Shown one piece after another: positions 8,293-16,573 of a stretch of DNA of 64,000 nt (the stretch's first letter is position 1; the number at the start of each line of letters is the position of its first letter). The translations under genes and the position numbers were made by a program. This stretch comes from Saprospiraceae bacterium. GTDB taxonomy: Bacteria > Bacteroidota > Bacteroidia > Chitinophagales > Saprospiraceae. Location: assembly GCA_028285545.1 (NCBI GenBank), contig JANQPA010000008.1, positions 83,853 to 147,852 of the forward strand. The letters run 5' to 3'. Under the pieces are notes generated by a model, which was given only the letters and a program-made list of their open reading frames with translations, was not told the DNA's origin and searched no databases.

Positions 8293-8611
8293 AGAACTCA
8301 CCTATTCCACTTACCAATAATTCTTGCAGCCTTTGCTGCAATCTTATTTGAGACTATTTCAATGTTATAGCGATCATGGGATTCAATGGGATTATGTTAT
8401 TTCATTGATAGTTACAACATAGCTTTTGAATATCTTTTACAACCTCTTTGTCGCTTAGTAAAAAGAGGAGTCAACACTTTTTTGTCTATGCGGGCAAAAA
8501 ATTTTTATTTTTGATAAAAAAACCGGCTAAGAATATTTTCCAAAGCCGCCTCGCCTGTACAATTCAAAGTTTCTTTTGATTATTTGTATTTATTGGTATA
8601 AGTCTATTTGA
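8293..8611. other. Intergenic region, no gene seen
   Basis: About 320 bp of AT-rich sequence with no usable ORF and no clear hairpin. It contains the leader of the next gene. Nothing else is recognisable. Confidence 0.5.
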
Positions 8612-9130
8612 ATGAAGAGAATTAACTATGAGGCCATTATGGCAGGATCAGCAATAATGGTTGGTTTATGTGCTCTTTTTGTGTCCATTAACCAAACTAG
8701 GATTATGCAAAAGCAGCATGAAGCCAGTATATGGCCTTATGTTTATCATGCCATGTCATATCGAGATAATGGAAGATTTTTGTATACCGTTAGAAATGTA
8801 GGTATGGGGCCGGCAAAGATTGTTGATGCTAAAATTTTATATAAAGACAAAGAATATACCGAATACTATGAATTTCTAAGTGATTTTCTGGAAATGCCTA
8901 TAGATAGTATTGAGAGGAATGTGGCGCTAGGCTATTCTAGTATTTTAGGCAGAGTATTATCCCCCGGAGAAAAAATAGATGCTTTGAGTATTTCGACCCA
9001 AGATGTTTCGTTCAAATTATTTAATAACCAAGATAAATGGACCGTAAAAATCTGCTATGCTTCTATTTCAGATAAAAAATGGAGCAATGTGTCTTTTGGA
9101 AATGCTGAAGAAGTAGAGAACTGTGAATAG
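8612..9130 (+). CDS. Membrane-anchored hypothetical protein
   Basis: The 172-residue protein has one N-terminal membrane helix (about residues 7-26, EAIMAGSAIMVGLCALFVSI), then QTRIMQKQHEASIWPYV and a beta-rich domain (FLYTVRNVGMGPAKIVDAKILY; SPGEKIDALSI; KWTVKICYASISDKKW). The combination of an anchor, ASIWPYV and a VRNVGxGPA strand occurs in a widespread unannotated family with an immunoglobulin-like fold outside the membrane. The function is unknown. It is convergent with the sulfur cluster, 48 bp from the next stop. Confidence 0.68.
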   Translation: MKRINYEAIMAGSAIMVGLCALFVSINQTRIMQKQHEASIWPYVYHAMSYRDNGRFLYTVRNVGMGPAKIVDAKILYKDKEYTEYYEFLSDFLEMPIDSIERNVALGYSSILGRVLSPGEKIDALSISTQDVSFKLFNNQDKWTVKICYASISDKKWSNVSFGNAEEVENCE

Positions 9131-9178
9131 AAGCTACCTCAAATATTTTTCAAAATAGCTCCTATTTCAATCAATTTT

Positions 9179-10630
9179 TTAGGCTACCGCTTCCAAAGCC
9201 GCGTCCAGTTCTTCTTGTGGAATGGTAGTTGGACATACATATTCAGTTTTTGGAGCTGAAGATTCTTCCAAGGCTCTCCACCCTTTCGCAATATCCACTA
9301 CATTTTCAAAACCTCTGGACTTTAAGATAGAAGCCATAATCATGGATCGATATCCGCCCAAACAATGGATGTGATAAGTTTGATTTCTATCAAGTTTGTG
9401 CATATTGTTATTCACATAATCCAATGGAAAGTTGGCAGCCTCTTTTAAATGATGAGATAAAAATTCAGTAGGTTTACGAACATCTATGACATTTGACACC
9501 CTATTGGAGGCCTGCCTAATAGCAAATTCTTCAGCTGAAATAGATTCAATGGCATCCAGTTCTTTACCAGCCTTTTTCCATGCCTGAATTCCTCCTTTTA
9601 GATATCCCAATGTATTGTCATATCCTACTCTGGCCAAGCGTGTTACCACTTCTTCTTCTCTACCTTCATCTACTACCAAAACAATAGCTTGTTTTAAATC
9701 GGTAATTAATGCTCCTACCCAGGGGGCAAAGCTACCATCAATACCTATAAAAATAGATCCTGGAATAAAGGCATCCTTGAAAACTTGTTCATTGCGGGTA
9801 TCCAAAACTAGTGCACCTTCATTTTCTACCATTTGTTCAAATTGATAAGGATCTAAAGCTACAGCCCCTCTTTCCAAAACATCATCAATGCTCCCATAGC
9901 CTGTTTTATTCAGTTTGGCATTCTTGGCAAAATATTGAGGTGGAGGCATAAGTCCCTCCGTTACTTCTTTAATAAATTCTTCCCTTGTCATATCTGCTCT
10001 CAAGGCATAATTCGTTTTTTTCTGATGCCCAAGAGTACTCCAGGTTTCGCTACTCATATTTTTGCCACAGGCAGATCCTGCACCATGAGCTGGATATACT
10101 ATAACCTCATCATCTAATGGCATAATTTTATTTCTAAGGCTGTCAAATAACCATCCTGCCAGGTCTTCTTTGGTTAAGCTACCAGATTTTTGGGCAAGAT
10201 CAGGCCGTCCTACATCACCTATAAATAGAGTATCTCCTGTGAAAATAGCATAGTCTTTTCCTTCCTCATCTTGTAATAAATAGGTGGTACTTTCTGGCGT
10301 ATGGCCAGGGGTATGCAAAACCTTAAAGGTAAGCTTACCTAGTTTTATTTCTTCCCCATCTTTAGCCTCATGCTTATTAAATTCAGTAGCAGCAGTAGGC
10401 CCATAAACAATGGTAGCCCCCGTTTTTTTAGCCAAATCAAGATGACCAGAAACAAAATCTGCATGGAAGTGTGTCTCAAAAATATACTTTAGCCTGGCCC
10501 CTTCCCTTTTTAGCTTATCCAAATAGGGCTTGGTTTCACGTAAAGGATCAATAATCACCGCCTCTCCATCACTTTCTATATAGTATGCCGCCTCAGCAAG
10601 ACAACCAGTATAAATTTGTTCGACTTTCAT
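9179..10630 (-). CDS. MBL-fold persulfide dioxygenase-like protein with two rhodanese domains
   Basis: The 483-residue protein starts with an ETHE1-like metallo-beta-lactamase domain (about 1-235): H54, H56 and D58 in ETHFHADFVSGH, LHTPGHTPEST, and FTGDTLFIGDVGRPDLA. In this family a mononuclear iron held by two His and one Asp oxidises glutathione or protein persulfide to sulfite. A rhodanese domain (about 260-350) follows, but its catalytic cysteine position reads VVDEGREEE, so it is probably inactive. The second rhodanese domain (about 375-460) has active C423 in HCLGGYRS and could move sulfane sulfur. It is one of two tandem paralogues and has its own CRP/FNR-like promoter. It probably works in sulfide or persulfide detoxification in the cytoplasm. 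Confidence 0.9.
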   Translation of the reverse strand: MKVEQIYTGCLAEAAYYIESDGEAVIIDPLRETKPYLDKLKREGARLKYIFETHFHADFVSGHLDLAKKTGATIVYGPTAATEFNKHEAKDGEEIKLGKLTFKVLHTPGHTPESTTYLLQDEEGKDYAIFTGDTLFIGDVGRPDLAQKSGSLTKEDLAGWLFDSLRNKIMPLDDEVIVYPAHGAGSACGKNMSSETWSTLGHQKKTNYALRADMTREEFIKEVTEGLMPPPQYFAKNAKLNKTGYGSIDDVLERGAVALDPYQFEQMVENEGALVLDTRNEQVFKDAFIPGSIFIGIDGSFAPWVGALITDLKQAIVLVVDEGREEEVVTRLARVGYDNTLGYLKGGIQAWKKAGKELDAIESISAEEFAIRQASNRVSNVIDVRKPTEFLSHHLKEAANFPLDYVNNNMHKLDRNQTYHIHCLGGYRSMIMASILKSRGFENVVDIAKGWRALEESSAPKTEYVCPTTIPQEELDAALEAVA

Positions 10631-10731
10631 TATTATTATTTTTCAATTTTAATACACTAATCTACTAAAATATGATAATATTTTCATGTTTTAACAACTA
10701 GAGAATCATACTTGTTCGATCATTATCAATA

Positions 10732-10775
10732 CAAAGATATGCCTGGCAAATAGAGTTATCAGTGATGGGAATCAC
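10732..10775 (-). promoter_or_regulatory. CRP/FNR-like operator and -7 box, sulfur promoter 1
   Basis: The palindrome GTGATGGGAATCAC (10762-10775) lies exactly 22 bp upstream of TATCTTTG (complement of 10732-10739), a match to the Bacteroidota -7 consensus TAnnTTTG. The operator centre would fall near -41.5, the class II activator position. The gene start is about 100 bp downstream. The same arrangement, base for base in spacing, precedes the other two sulfur genes. Confidence 0.8.
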
Positions 10776-10784
10776 ACTTTGGAA

Positions 10785-10876
10785 GAGGGAAGGGGGAAGT
10801 GGGAAGGGGGAAGGGGGAAATCGGAAAAATATTCCGACTTCCCCCTTCTCCCTTCCGACTTCCGACTTCCGACTTC
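10785..10876. repeat. Purine/pyrimidine-rich inverted low-complexity tract
   Basis: A run of GGGGGAA/GGGAAGT units (10785-10830) is followed by its near reverse complement (ACTTCCC, CTTCCG units, 10833-10876). A 17-bp hairpin with one mismatch forms around 10812-10857. It lies immediately beyond the stop of the upstream MBL-rhodanese gene and could act as a terminator-like structure. Repeat units such as CCGACTT occur three times in a row. Confidence 0.65.
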
Positions 10877-12286
10877 CTACAATTCTGTGGTTTGTTCGGT
10901 AAATTCAGTAAAAGGGAGTTGACCTACTTCAACAAGAGCTTTAAAGCCACCCTGAACGTTTACCAATTTATCAAAACCTCTGGACTTTAAAATGGAGGCT
11001 GCAATCACGGAGCGGTAGCCACCAGCGCAATGAAGATAATACGTAGTTTCCCGCTTTACTTCATTCATATTTTGGTTAATAAAATCTAAAGGGAAGTTCT
11101 GTGCCCATTGAATGTGTTGTGCATCGAATTCACTTGCCCGGCGTACATCTAAAACATTTAAGGTTTTGCTAAACAAAGTACCTAATTCTTCAGCTGAGAC
11201 CTCCTCAATCGTATCTACCTCTTCACCTGCTTCTTTCCAAACTTCATAGCCACCTTCTAAATAACCAATAGGATTATCATATCCGACTCTGGCCAGGCGT
11301 GTTACCACTTCCTCTTCACGTCCTTTATCGCTTATAAATAAAATAGGCTGCTGGAGATCTAATATCAAAGTACCTACCCAGGTTGCGAAGTTATCATCTA
11401 TTCCAATAAAAATAGACCCTGGAATAAATCCCTTCACAAATACACTCTGAGGACGAGTATCAATAACAAGTGCCTCTTCTTCTTCCCAGGCCGCTTTAAA
11501 AGCTCTTAAACTTAATGGGTTTAAGCCCTTAGCTAAAACATTATCAATGCTATCATAACCCATTTTATTCAAAACAGCATTTTTAGGGAAATATTGAGGA
11601 GGCGCAACCAATCCATCCGTAACTTCTTTTACAAACTCTTCTTTAGTCATATCGACTCTGAGTGCGTAATTTGTTTTCTTTTGAAGACCCAGATATCCCC
11701 AGGTTTCTTTACTCATTTTTTTGCCACAGGCTGAGCCAGCACCATGTCCAGGATATACAATAACTTCATCAGCAAGAGGCATAATCTTATTGCGGAGACT
11801 GTCGAATAAATGCCCAGCCAGGTCTTCTCTACTTAAATCCGTTTTAACAGCCAGATCAGGCCGTCCTACATCACCAAGGAATAAGGTATCACCAGTAAAA
11901 ATGGCATAATCCTTTTCATTTTCATCCCTGAGCAAATAAGTAGTTGATTCCATGGTATGGCCAGGTGTATGCAATACTTTAATACTTATATTTCCCACTT
12001 TTAGAATTTCGCCGTCAGTAGCCACATGAGCCTCAAAATTTGGAACAGCAGTAGGACCAAATACAATCGTAGCTCCAGTCTTGTTAGAAAGGTCCAGGTG
12101 ACCTGAAACAAAATCTGCATGAAAATGAGTTTCTAAAACGTATTTGATTTTAGCCCCATCTGCTTCAGCTCTTTCAATGTATGGTTGTGTTTCGCGCAAT
12201 GGGTCGATAATAACTGCTTCACCATTGCTTTCGATATAATAGGCGGCCTCTGCTAAACAGCCAGTATAAATTTGTTCTATTTTCAT
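10877..12286 (-). CDS. MBL-fold persulfide dioxygenase-like protein with two rhodanese domains (paralogue)
   Basis: The 469-residue protein is collinear with the gene at 9179-10630 and clearly a tandem duplicate. The MBL domain has the same ETHFHADFVSGH metal motif (H54, H56, D58), LHTPGHTMEST and FTGDTLFLGDVGRPDLA. Rhodanese 1 again lacks the cysteine (FISDKGREEE), while rhodanese 2 has C420 in HCAGGYRS. The C-terminal tail is shorter and diverged. Two copies with separate promoters suggest dosage or a division of substrates. The family oxidises persulfides to sulfite in the cytoplasm; the adjacent SulP transporter could handle the sulfate-type end product, which is inference. Confidence 0.9.
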   Translation of the reverse strand: MKIEQIYTGCLAEAAYYIESNGEAVIIDPLRETQPYIERAEADGAKIKYVLETHFHADFVSGHLDLSNKTGATIVFGPTAVPNFEAHVATDGEILKVGNISIKVLHTPGHTMESTTYLLRDENEKDYAIFTGDTLFLGDVGRPDLAVKTDLSREDLAGHLFDSLRNKIMPLADEVIVYPGHGAGSACGKKMSKETWGYLGLQKKTNYALRVDMTKEEFVKEVTDGLVAPPQYFPKNAVLNKMGYDSIDNVLAKGLNPLSLRAFKAAWEEEEALVIDTRPQSVFVKGFIPGSIFIGIDDNFATWVGTLILDLQQPILFISDKGREEEVVTRLARVGYDNPIGYLEGGYEVWKEAGEEVDTIEEVSAEELGTLFSKTLNVLDVRRASEFDAQHIQWAQNFPLDFINQNMNEVKRETTYYLHCAGGYRSVIAASILKSRGFDKLVNVQGGFKALVEVGQLPFTEFTEQTTEL

Positions 12287-12406
12287 AGCTTGATGTTTTT
12301 AAATGAATAAATGAACATGTTTTCATATAAATAGTCGGAAAAATATGCTCCTGACATGATATAAGCAACCATATCATCGAGGCATTAATCTTACTGCTAA
12401 CGTTTA

Positions 12407-12450
12407 CAAATTTAGGCTGGTGCTACTTATCCGAAAGTGATACCGGTCAC
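12407..12450 (-). promoter_or_regulatory. CRP/FNR-like operator and -7 box, sulfur promoter 2
   Basis: GTGATACCGGTCAC (12437-12450) lies 22 bp upstream of TAAATTTG (complement of 12407-12414). The palindrome extends to AAGTGA-N6-TCACTT. The geometry is identical to the promoters at 10732 and 14314. It drives the MBL-rhodanese gene starting at 12286. Confidence 0.82.
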
Positions 12451-12545
12451 TTAGTGGGGTGACTTTTGTCATTAAAAAGAGATGATATTTATCAACGTTT
12501 TTTAAATCCCTTTTTTAACGCCAGTGGCATCGTAAATTGAATTAA

Positions 12546-14276
12546 TTAAATATTTGACTGCAGGACATAAGGTTTCATATCCTCGGGGTTTCTTTCATCG
12601 GAATTCTTTGAAATAACATTAATTGCTTCCTGAATACTCATAAAAAAATGGTCGCTACCAATTTTCTCTACTAAATGAGCCTTTGCCATAGCATCTCTAA
12701 TTGGCCCTTTTACACCAGAAAATAAAACTTGAATATTATTGGATTTACAATCCTCTATCATTTCTTCTAAGGCATGCATAGCGCTACTATCAATATAATT
12801 AATACTTTCTGCCACAATCAAAATGGCTTTTAATTCACCTTTCCGTTTTAAGGATTCTTCCTGAATAATATCACGGAAAAAATTAGTATTCGCAAAATAC
12901 AGTTGAGCGTCAAATCTGATGATAAGAACATCCTTTCTGGTTTCTAAATTTTCAAATCGCTCAATATTTCTATAAAAGGTGGTTCCTGGCACTCTTCCTA
13001 AAATGGCAAAGTGCGGTCGGGTAGTTCTGTAAATGACCATTGCCAAGGATAAAACTACTCCTACTCCAATACCTTGTTCTATGCCAAGGCCTAAAGTAGC
13101 CAGAAAGGTTACCAACAGCATGGCAAAATCTGTTCGATTGGCATGCCATAAGTGAATAAGCTCTTTATAGTCAATCAATCCAAAAACGGCTACCATAATA
13201 ACAGAAGCCAATATGGCATTCGGTAAATAGTAAAACAAGGGAGTCAAAAACAAGAGAGTCAGAAGAATCAAAATGGCACTGATTATAGAAGCTAATCCAG
13301 TCTTCGCACCTGCCTGATCATTGACAGCCGTACGAGAAAAACCTCCGGTTGTAGGATAAGACTGGAAAAAAGCACCTCCAATATTCGCTGCCCCTAGAGC
13401 GATTAATTCCTGATTAGGGATCACCTTATAATTTTTGTGTTTGGCTTGAATGGCTTTAGCTACCGCTATACTTTCCATAAAGCTAACTAAGGAGATGGTC
13501 AAAGCAATAGGTAACAGGTTCTGGACAAGTTCACCGTTAAGCTTAGGTAAAACAAAAGAAGGCAATCCTTGAGGTACTTGCCCAACTATTTTGACACCGT
13601 GCTCTGCAAAACCCAGTCCCCACACCGCTAGTATTCCAAAAACTACTGCCAAAAGTGGTCCGGGAAGGGACTTACTGACTCGTTTTGCCAATAGAATTAA
13701 ACCTATTCCCACCATACCTATTGCCAAGGTTAGCCAATTTACCTCTCCGAATCTTTCAACTGCCTGTAAAATGATTTCATGAATATGATGGCTTCGATCC
13801 AGATTTATCCCCAATAAATGTTTCAATTGGGACAATCCAATAATTAATGCAGCAGCAGATGTGAAGCCACTAATAACAGGATGAGACAAAAAATTCACCA
13901 GGAATCCAAGCCTAAATACACCTAAACTGAATTGAATAAGACCAACCAACAATGCTAAAGCAACAGCCAGGCCAATATAAACTTCGGTACCACCTTCTGC
14001 CATGGTTCCTATTCCAGCAGCCGTTAGTAGGGATACCATTGCTACCGGCCCTACTGCTAATTGGCGGCTGGTCCCTAAGATGGCATATAAAATAATTGGA
14101 ATGGTAGAGGCATATAATCCATAAATTGGTGGCAATCCCGCAATCATAGCATAAGCCATGCCCTGTGGAATTAACATAACCCCCACCGTCAATCCAGCTG
14201 ATAAATCTCCTTTTAACTGTGTCTTTTTATATCTTGGAGCCCATTCTAAAATGGGTAAAAAATTTTTTATCCTCAT
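12546..14276 (-). CDS. SulP-family anion transporter with STAS domain
   Basis: The 576-residue protein has the SulP (SLC26) order: a cytoplasmic start (FLPILEWAPRYKKTQLKGDLSAG), the signature LTVGVMLIPQGMAYAMIAGLPPIYGLYAS, and a run of ten or more membrane helices to about residue 425. A C-terminal STAS domain (about 435-555) contains DVLIIRFDAQLYFANTNFF and ESINYIDSSAMHALEEM. SulP proteins carry sulfate, bicarbonate or related anions across the inner membrane; the ion is not fixed by sequence. Its place beside two persulfide-oxidising enzymes and its shared promoter type favour a sulfur oxyanion. The length is normal for the family. Confidence 0.92.
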   Translation of the reverse strand: MRIKNFLPILEWAPRYKKTQLKGDLSAGLTVGVMLIPQGMAYAMIAGLPPIYGLYASTIPIILYAILGTSRQLAVGPVAMVSLLTAAGIGTMAEGGTEVYIGLAVALALLVGLIQFSLGVFRLGFLVNFLSHPVISGFTSAAALIIGLSQLKHLLGINLDRSHHIHEIILQAVERFGEVNWLTLAIGMVGIGLILLAKRVSKSLPGPLLAVVFGILAVWGLGFAEHGVKIVGQVPQGLPSFVLPKLNGELVQNLLPIALTISLVSFMESIAVAKAIQAKHKNYKVIPNQELIALGAANIGGAFFQSYPTTGGFSRTAVNDQAGAKTGLASIISAILILLTLLFLTPLFYYLPNAILASVIMVAVFGLIDYKELIHLWHANRTDFAMLLVTFLATLGLGIEQGIGVGVVLSLAMVIYRTTRPHFAILGRVPGTTFYRNIERFENLETRKDVLIIRFDAQLYFANTNFFRDIIQEESLKRKGELKAILIVAESINYIDSSAMHALEEMIEDCKSNNIQVLFSGVKGPIRDAMAKAHLVEKIGSDHFFMSIQEAINVISKNSDERNPEDMKPYVLQSNI

Positions 14277-14313
14277 CCGATTTCATTTTCATTAAAGCGT
14301 TGAATTTTGACTG

Positions 14314-14357
14314 CAAAGGTAAAAATCCCATACCGTATTATCAGTGATTTAAATCAC
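14314..14357 (-). promoter_or_regulatory. CRP/FNR-like operator and -7 box, sulfur promoter 3
   Basis: The perfect 14-bp palindrome GTGATTTAAATCAC (14344-14357) lies 22 bp upstream of TACCTTTG (complement of 14314-14321). It precedes the SulP gene by about 40-80 bp. The flank TATCAGTGAT is shared with promoter 1. The divergent TPR regulator gene may have its own TAAATTTG box at 14419-14426 on the other strand. Confidence 0.83.
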
Positions 14358-14512
14358 GAATACAGTAGGAGGCATCAAACACAACCAGCGATTTTATTAT
14401 TACAAATTTGTGTATCTTTAAATTTGTCGTTAACCGTTGGTATTTCATTTAGATCAATATTTGATCATATTCTCATCTGGTTCTATCTCTAAGACATCTA
14501 AATCAATATTAC

Positions 14513-16147
14513 ATGTTATCTTATTGTAGAATACCATCCTATTTCTTACCATATACCTTAACGATTTTATGCTTATTTGGCAGCCATTTCCTACTGTCTC
14601 AATCTCGTACTGATAGTCTTTTAGTTCAGCTCAAAAAGGCCCCCGAAGAAGGAAGAGCTGCTATTTATAATGAATTGTCAGCTATACACAGTGAAAATAC
14701 ACCTGAAAAAGCAATTCAATTTGCTGAACAAGCCCTTAAGTTTTCTCGGAAATATGATGATAAACGGAATGAGGCTGTTTCTTTGCAAAATCTTTGCTTA
14801 GGATATTTATTCAATGATATTTATGACAAGGCACTGGTAAATGGCCTGGCTTCTTTAGAAATTTTTGAGCAGCTTGGCAAAGCTGAAGATATAGCCTATA
14901 TACTTAGCACCTTAGGTTGGCTTTATTATGACATTCAAAACGCTGACCTTGCACTTCAATACCATCAAAAGGTATTAGATATTTATTTGAGTTTGGATGA
15001 CAAAGAAAATATTTCCTTCGGTTACAACAGCCTGGGCCTGGTCTATTCACTAAAAGAAGATTATGAAACTGCCTTATATCATTACCTTCAATCCCTAAAA
15101 ATTGCCCAGGAGAATCAACTCATTCATAGGGAAGCTACTGCCCATAGCAATTTAGGGATGACCTACTCCTCTCTGGGAAGCTTTGATTTGGCCTTAAAAC
15201 ATCTACAGGAATCACTAAATCTAAGGTCCAATAGCTCTTCTACCCTTTCCATGGCAGAAGTATACAATCAAATCGGTAAAGTGTATTTGGGAACAGGCCA
15301 ATATGAAAAATCTGAAGCCAGCCTATTAAAAGCCCGCTCCTTAATTGAACAGCTTACCTCCAAATCCAGTAAAGAAAAATTAATGGACAATTATGAGTAT
15401 TATTCCGATTTGTATGCTGGCAAGGGAGAATATGAAAAAGCTTATGAAGCCTTCAAAAAACACTCGGAGTTAAGAAATAACATTCTGTCAGAAGATAAAT
15501 CCAACAGGCTTTCCGAAATGAGGATTTTATATGAAACGGAAAAAAAAGAAAATGAAATTCAATTACTGGAAAGTCAAAAACGAATCGATCGATTTTTTAG
15601 AAATGCTTCTGTCATCGGACTAATCTTGTTAATAATCATTACTTATCTCAGCATTAGCAAATTGAGAAGTAAAAACCAAAAAGCCAAACTCGAAAAAGAA
15701 AATTTAAAAGATAAACTCGATTTTAAAAATACAGAACTCACCACTTTTGCTCTACATATTTCTCAACGAAATGAGATGTTGAATAGATTTATCGAATCAC
15801 TAAGCAATATTGAAAAAAATGCGGAGAACCCCACCTCCGATCAAATTAGAAAGTTAACCCATCAAATCGAACAAAGTAAAACCATCAATCAAGACCTGGA
15901 AGATTTTCATATCAATGTCGAAAAAGAATACAAAGACTTTTTCTATAATCTGGAAAAAAAATTCCCCGACCTCACCGAAAATGACAAACGACTATCTGCC
16001 CAATTAAGGCTTAATCTTTCCAATAAAGATATTGCAGGATTGAACAATGTAGCCATAAAATCAGTAGAGATGGCCCGCTATAGATTGCGGAAAAAGTTCA
16101 ACCTCGATCCCAAGGACAACATAGCTGAGTTTTTACGCCAGCTTTAA
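14513..16147 (+). CDS. TPR-repeat membrane regulator with LuxR-like HTH
   Basis: The 544-residue protein has a signal sequence (about 1-30), then around seven tetratricopeptide repeats (about 50-330: NEAVSLQNLCLGYLFNDIYDKAL, AYILSTLGWLYYDIQNADLALQY, SFGYNSLGLVYSLKEDYETAL and others). One membrane helix (about 362-383), a coiled coil (385-480) and a C-terminal HTH (about 486-544: LTENDKRLSAQLRLNLSNKDIAGLNNVAIKSVEMARYRLRKKF) follow. The HTH matches the LuxR-type output of Bacteroidota periplasmic TPR regulators, which sense outside and bind DNA inside while staying in the membrane. It directly precedes the SusC/SusD genes on the same strand and is the likely local regulator. Confidence 0.87.
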   Translation: MLSYCRIPSYFLPYTLTILCLFGSHFLLSQSRTDSLLVQLKKAPEEGRAAIYNELSAIHSENTPEKAIQFAEQALKFSRKYDDKRNEAVSLQNLCLGYLFNDIYDKALVNGLASLEIFEQLGKAEDIAYILSTLGWLYYDIQNADLALQYHQKVLDIYLSLDDKENISFGYNSLGLVYSLKEDYETALYHYLQSLKIAQENQLIHREATAHSNLGMTYSSLGSFDLALKHLQESLNLRSNSSSTLSMAEVYNQIGKVYLGTGQYEKSEASLLKARSLIEQLTSKSSKEKLMDNYEYYSDLYAGKGEYEKAYEAFKKHSELRNNILSEDKSNRLSEMRILYETEKKENEIQLLESQKRIDRFFRNASVIGLILLIIITYLSISKLRSKNQKAKLEKENLKDKLDFKNTELTTFALHISQRNEMLNRFIESLSNIEKNAENPTSDQIRKLTHQIEQSKTINQDLEDFHINVEKEYKDFFYNLEKKFPDLTENDKRLSAQLRLNLSNKDIAGLNNVAIKSVEMARYRLRKKFNLDPKDNIAEFLRQL

Positions 16148-16573
16148 TGAATACTCCAATTTGAATGAATATTATTATGGGGCATCCCGAATTTTCTAAC
16201 ATTTATAGGATGACTCATTTTTAGTTTTCTCCAATCTAATTTGTCCTTACCTATACCTTCTACTTTATACCTTCTACTTTATACCTTCTACTCTTTTGAG
16301 GGCTAATGTAGGGGTGTTGTAGTCCCTAAATATAGTAGAAGAGTGTAGAAGTAGAGGAGCAAGCTTCTTTTTCAAAAAAGCCACATTATATATTGCCATT
16401 CGAAACAGAAAGGATATTTTATTTTATCTATTCAACAAAACAAAAACTTTCCTTCCTGTTTGTCATCAATTCCATCATGGAGCCTATATCATCCATACAG
16501 GGCTGCGGCTCTCCAATCTAATTTATTGGAAGCAGCCTATCCAATTTATTTAAATAACCTACAATCTCATTTT
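16148..16573. other. Intergenic region before susC-like gene
   Basis: About 425 bp without a real gene. It holds a 14-bp unit TATACCTTCTACTT repeated three times in tandem (16252-16292). About 40 bp later come two inverted partial copies (AGTAGAAG at 16334 and TAGAAGTAG after it). A small hairpin GCTTCTTTTT/AAAAAAGC lies near 16363-16381. It must contain the promoter of the SusC/SusD operon. No recognisable -7 box was fixed. Confidence 0.55.
16252..16292. repeat. Three tandem copies of a 14-bp unit
   Basis: TATACCTTCTACTT occurs at 16252-16265 and 16266-16279, with 13 of its bases at 16280-16292. The exact identity suggests a young expansion. The role is unknown; it lies in the leader region of the utilisation locus. 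Confidence 0.85.

Noticed and set aside
16460..16573. In-frame ATG giving 38 extra residues before the SusC-like protein
   Set aside because: The extension hides an otherwise normal signal peptide that starts at 16574.
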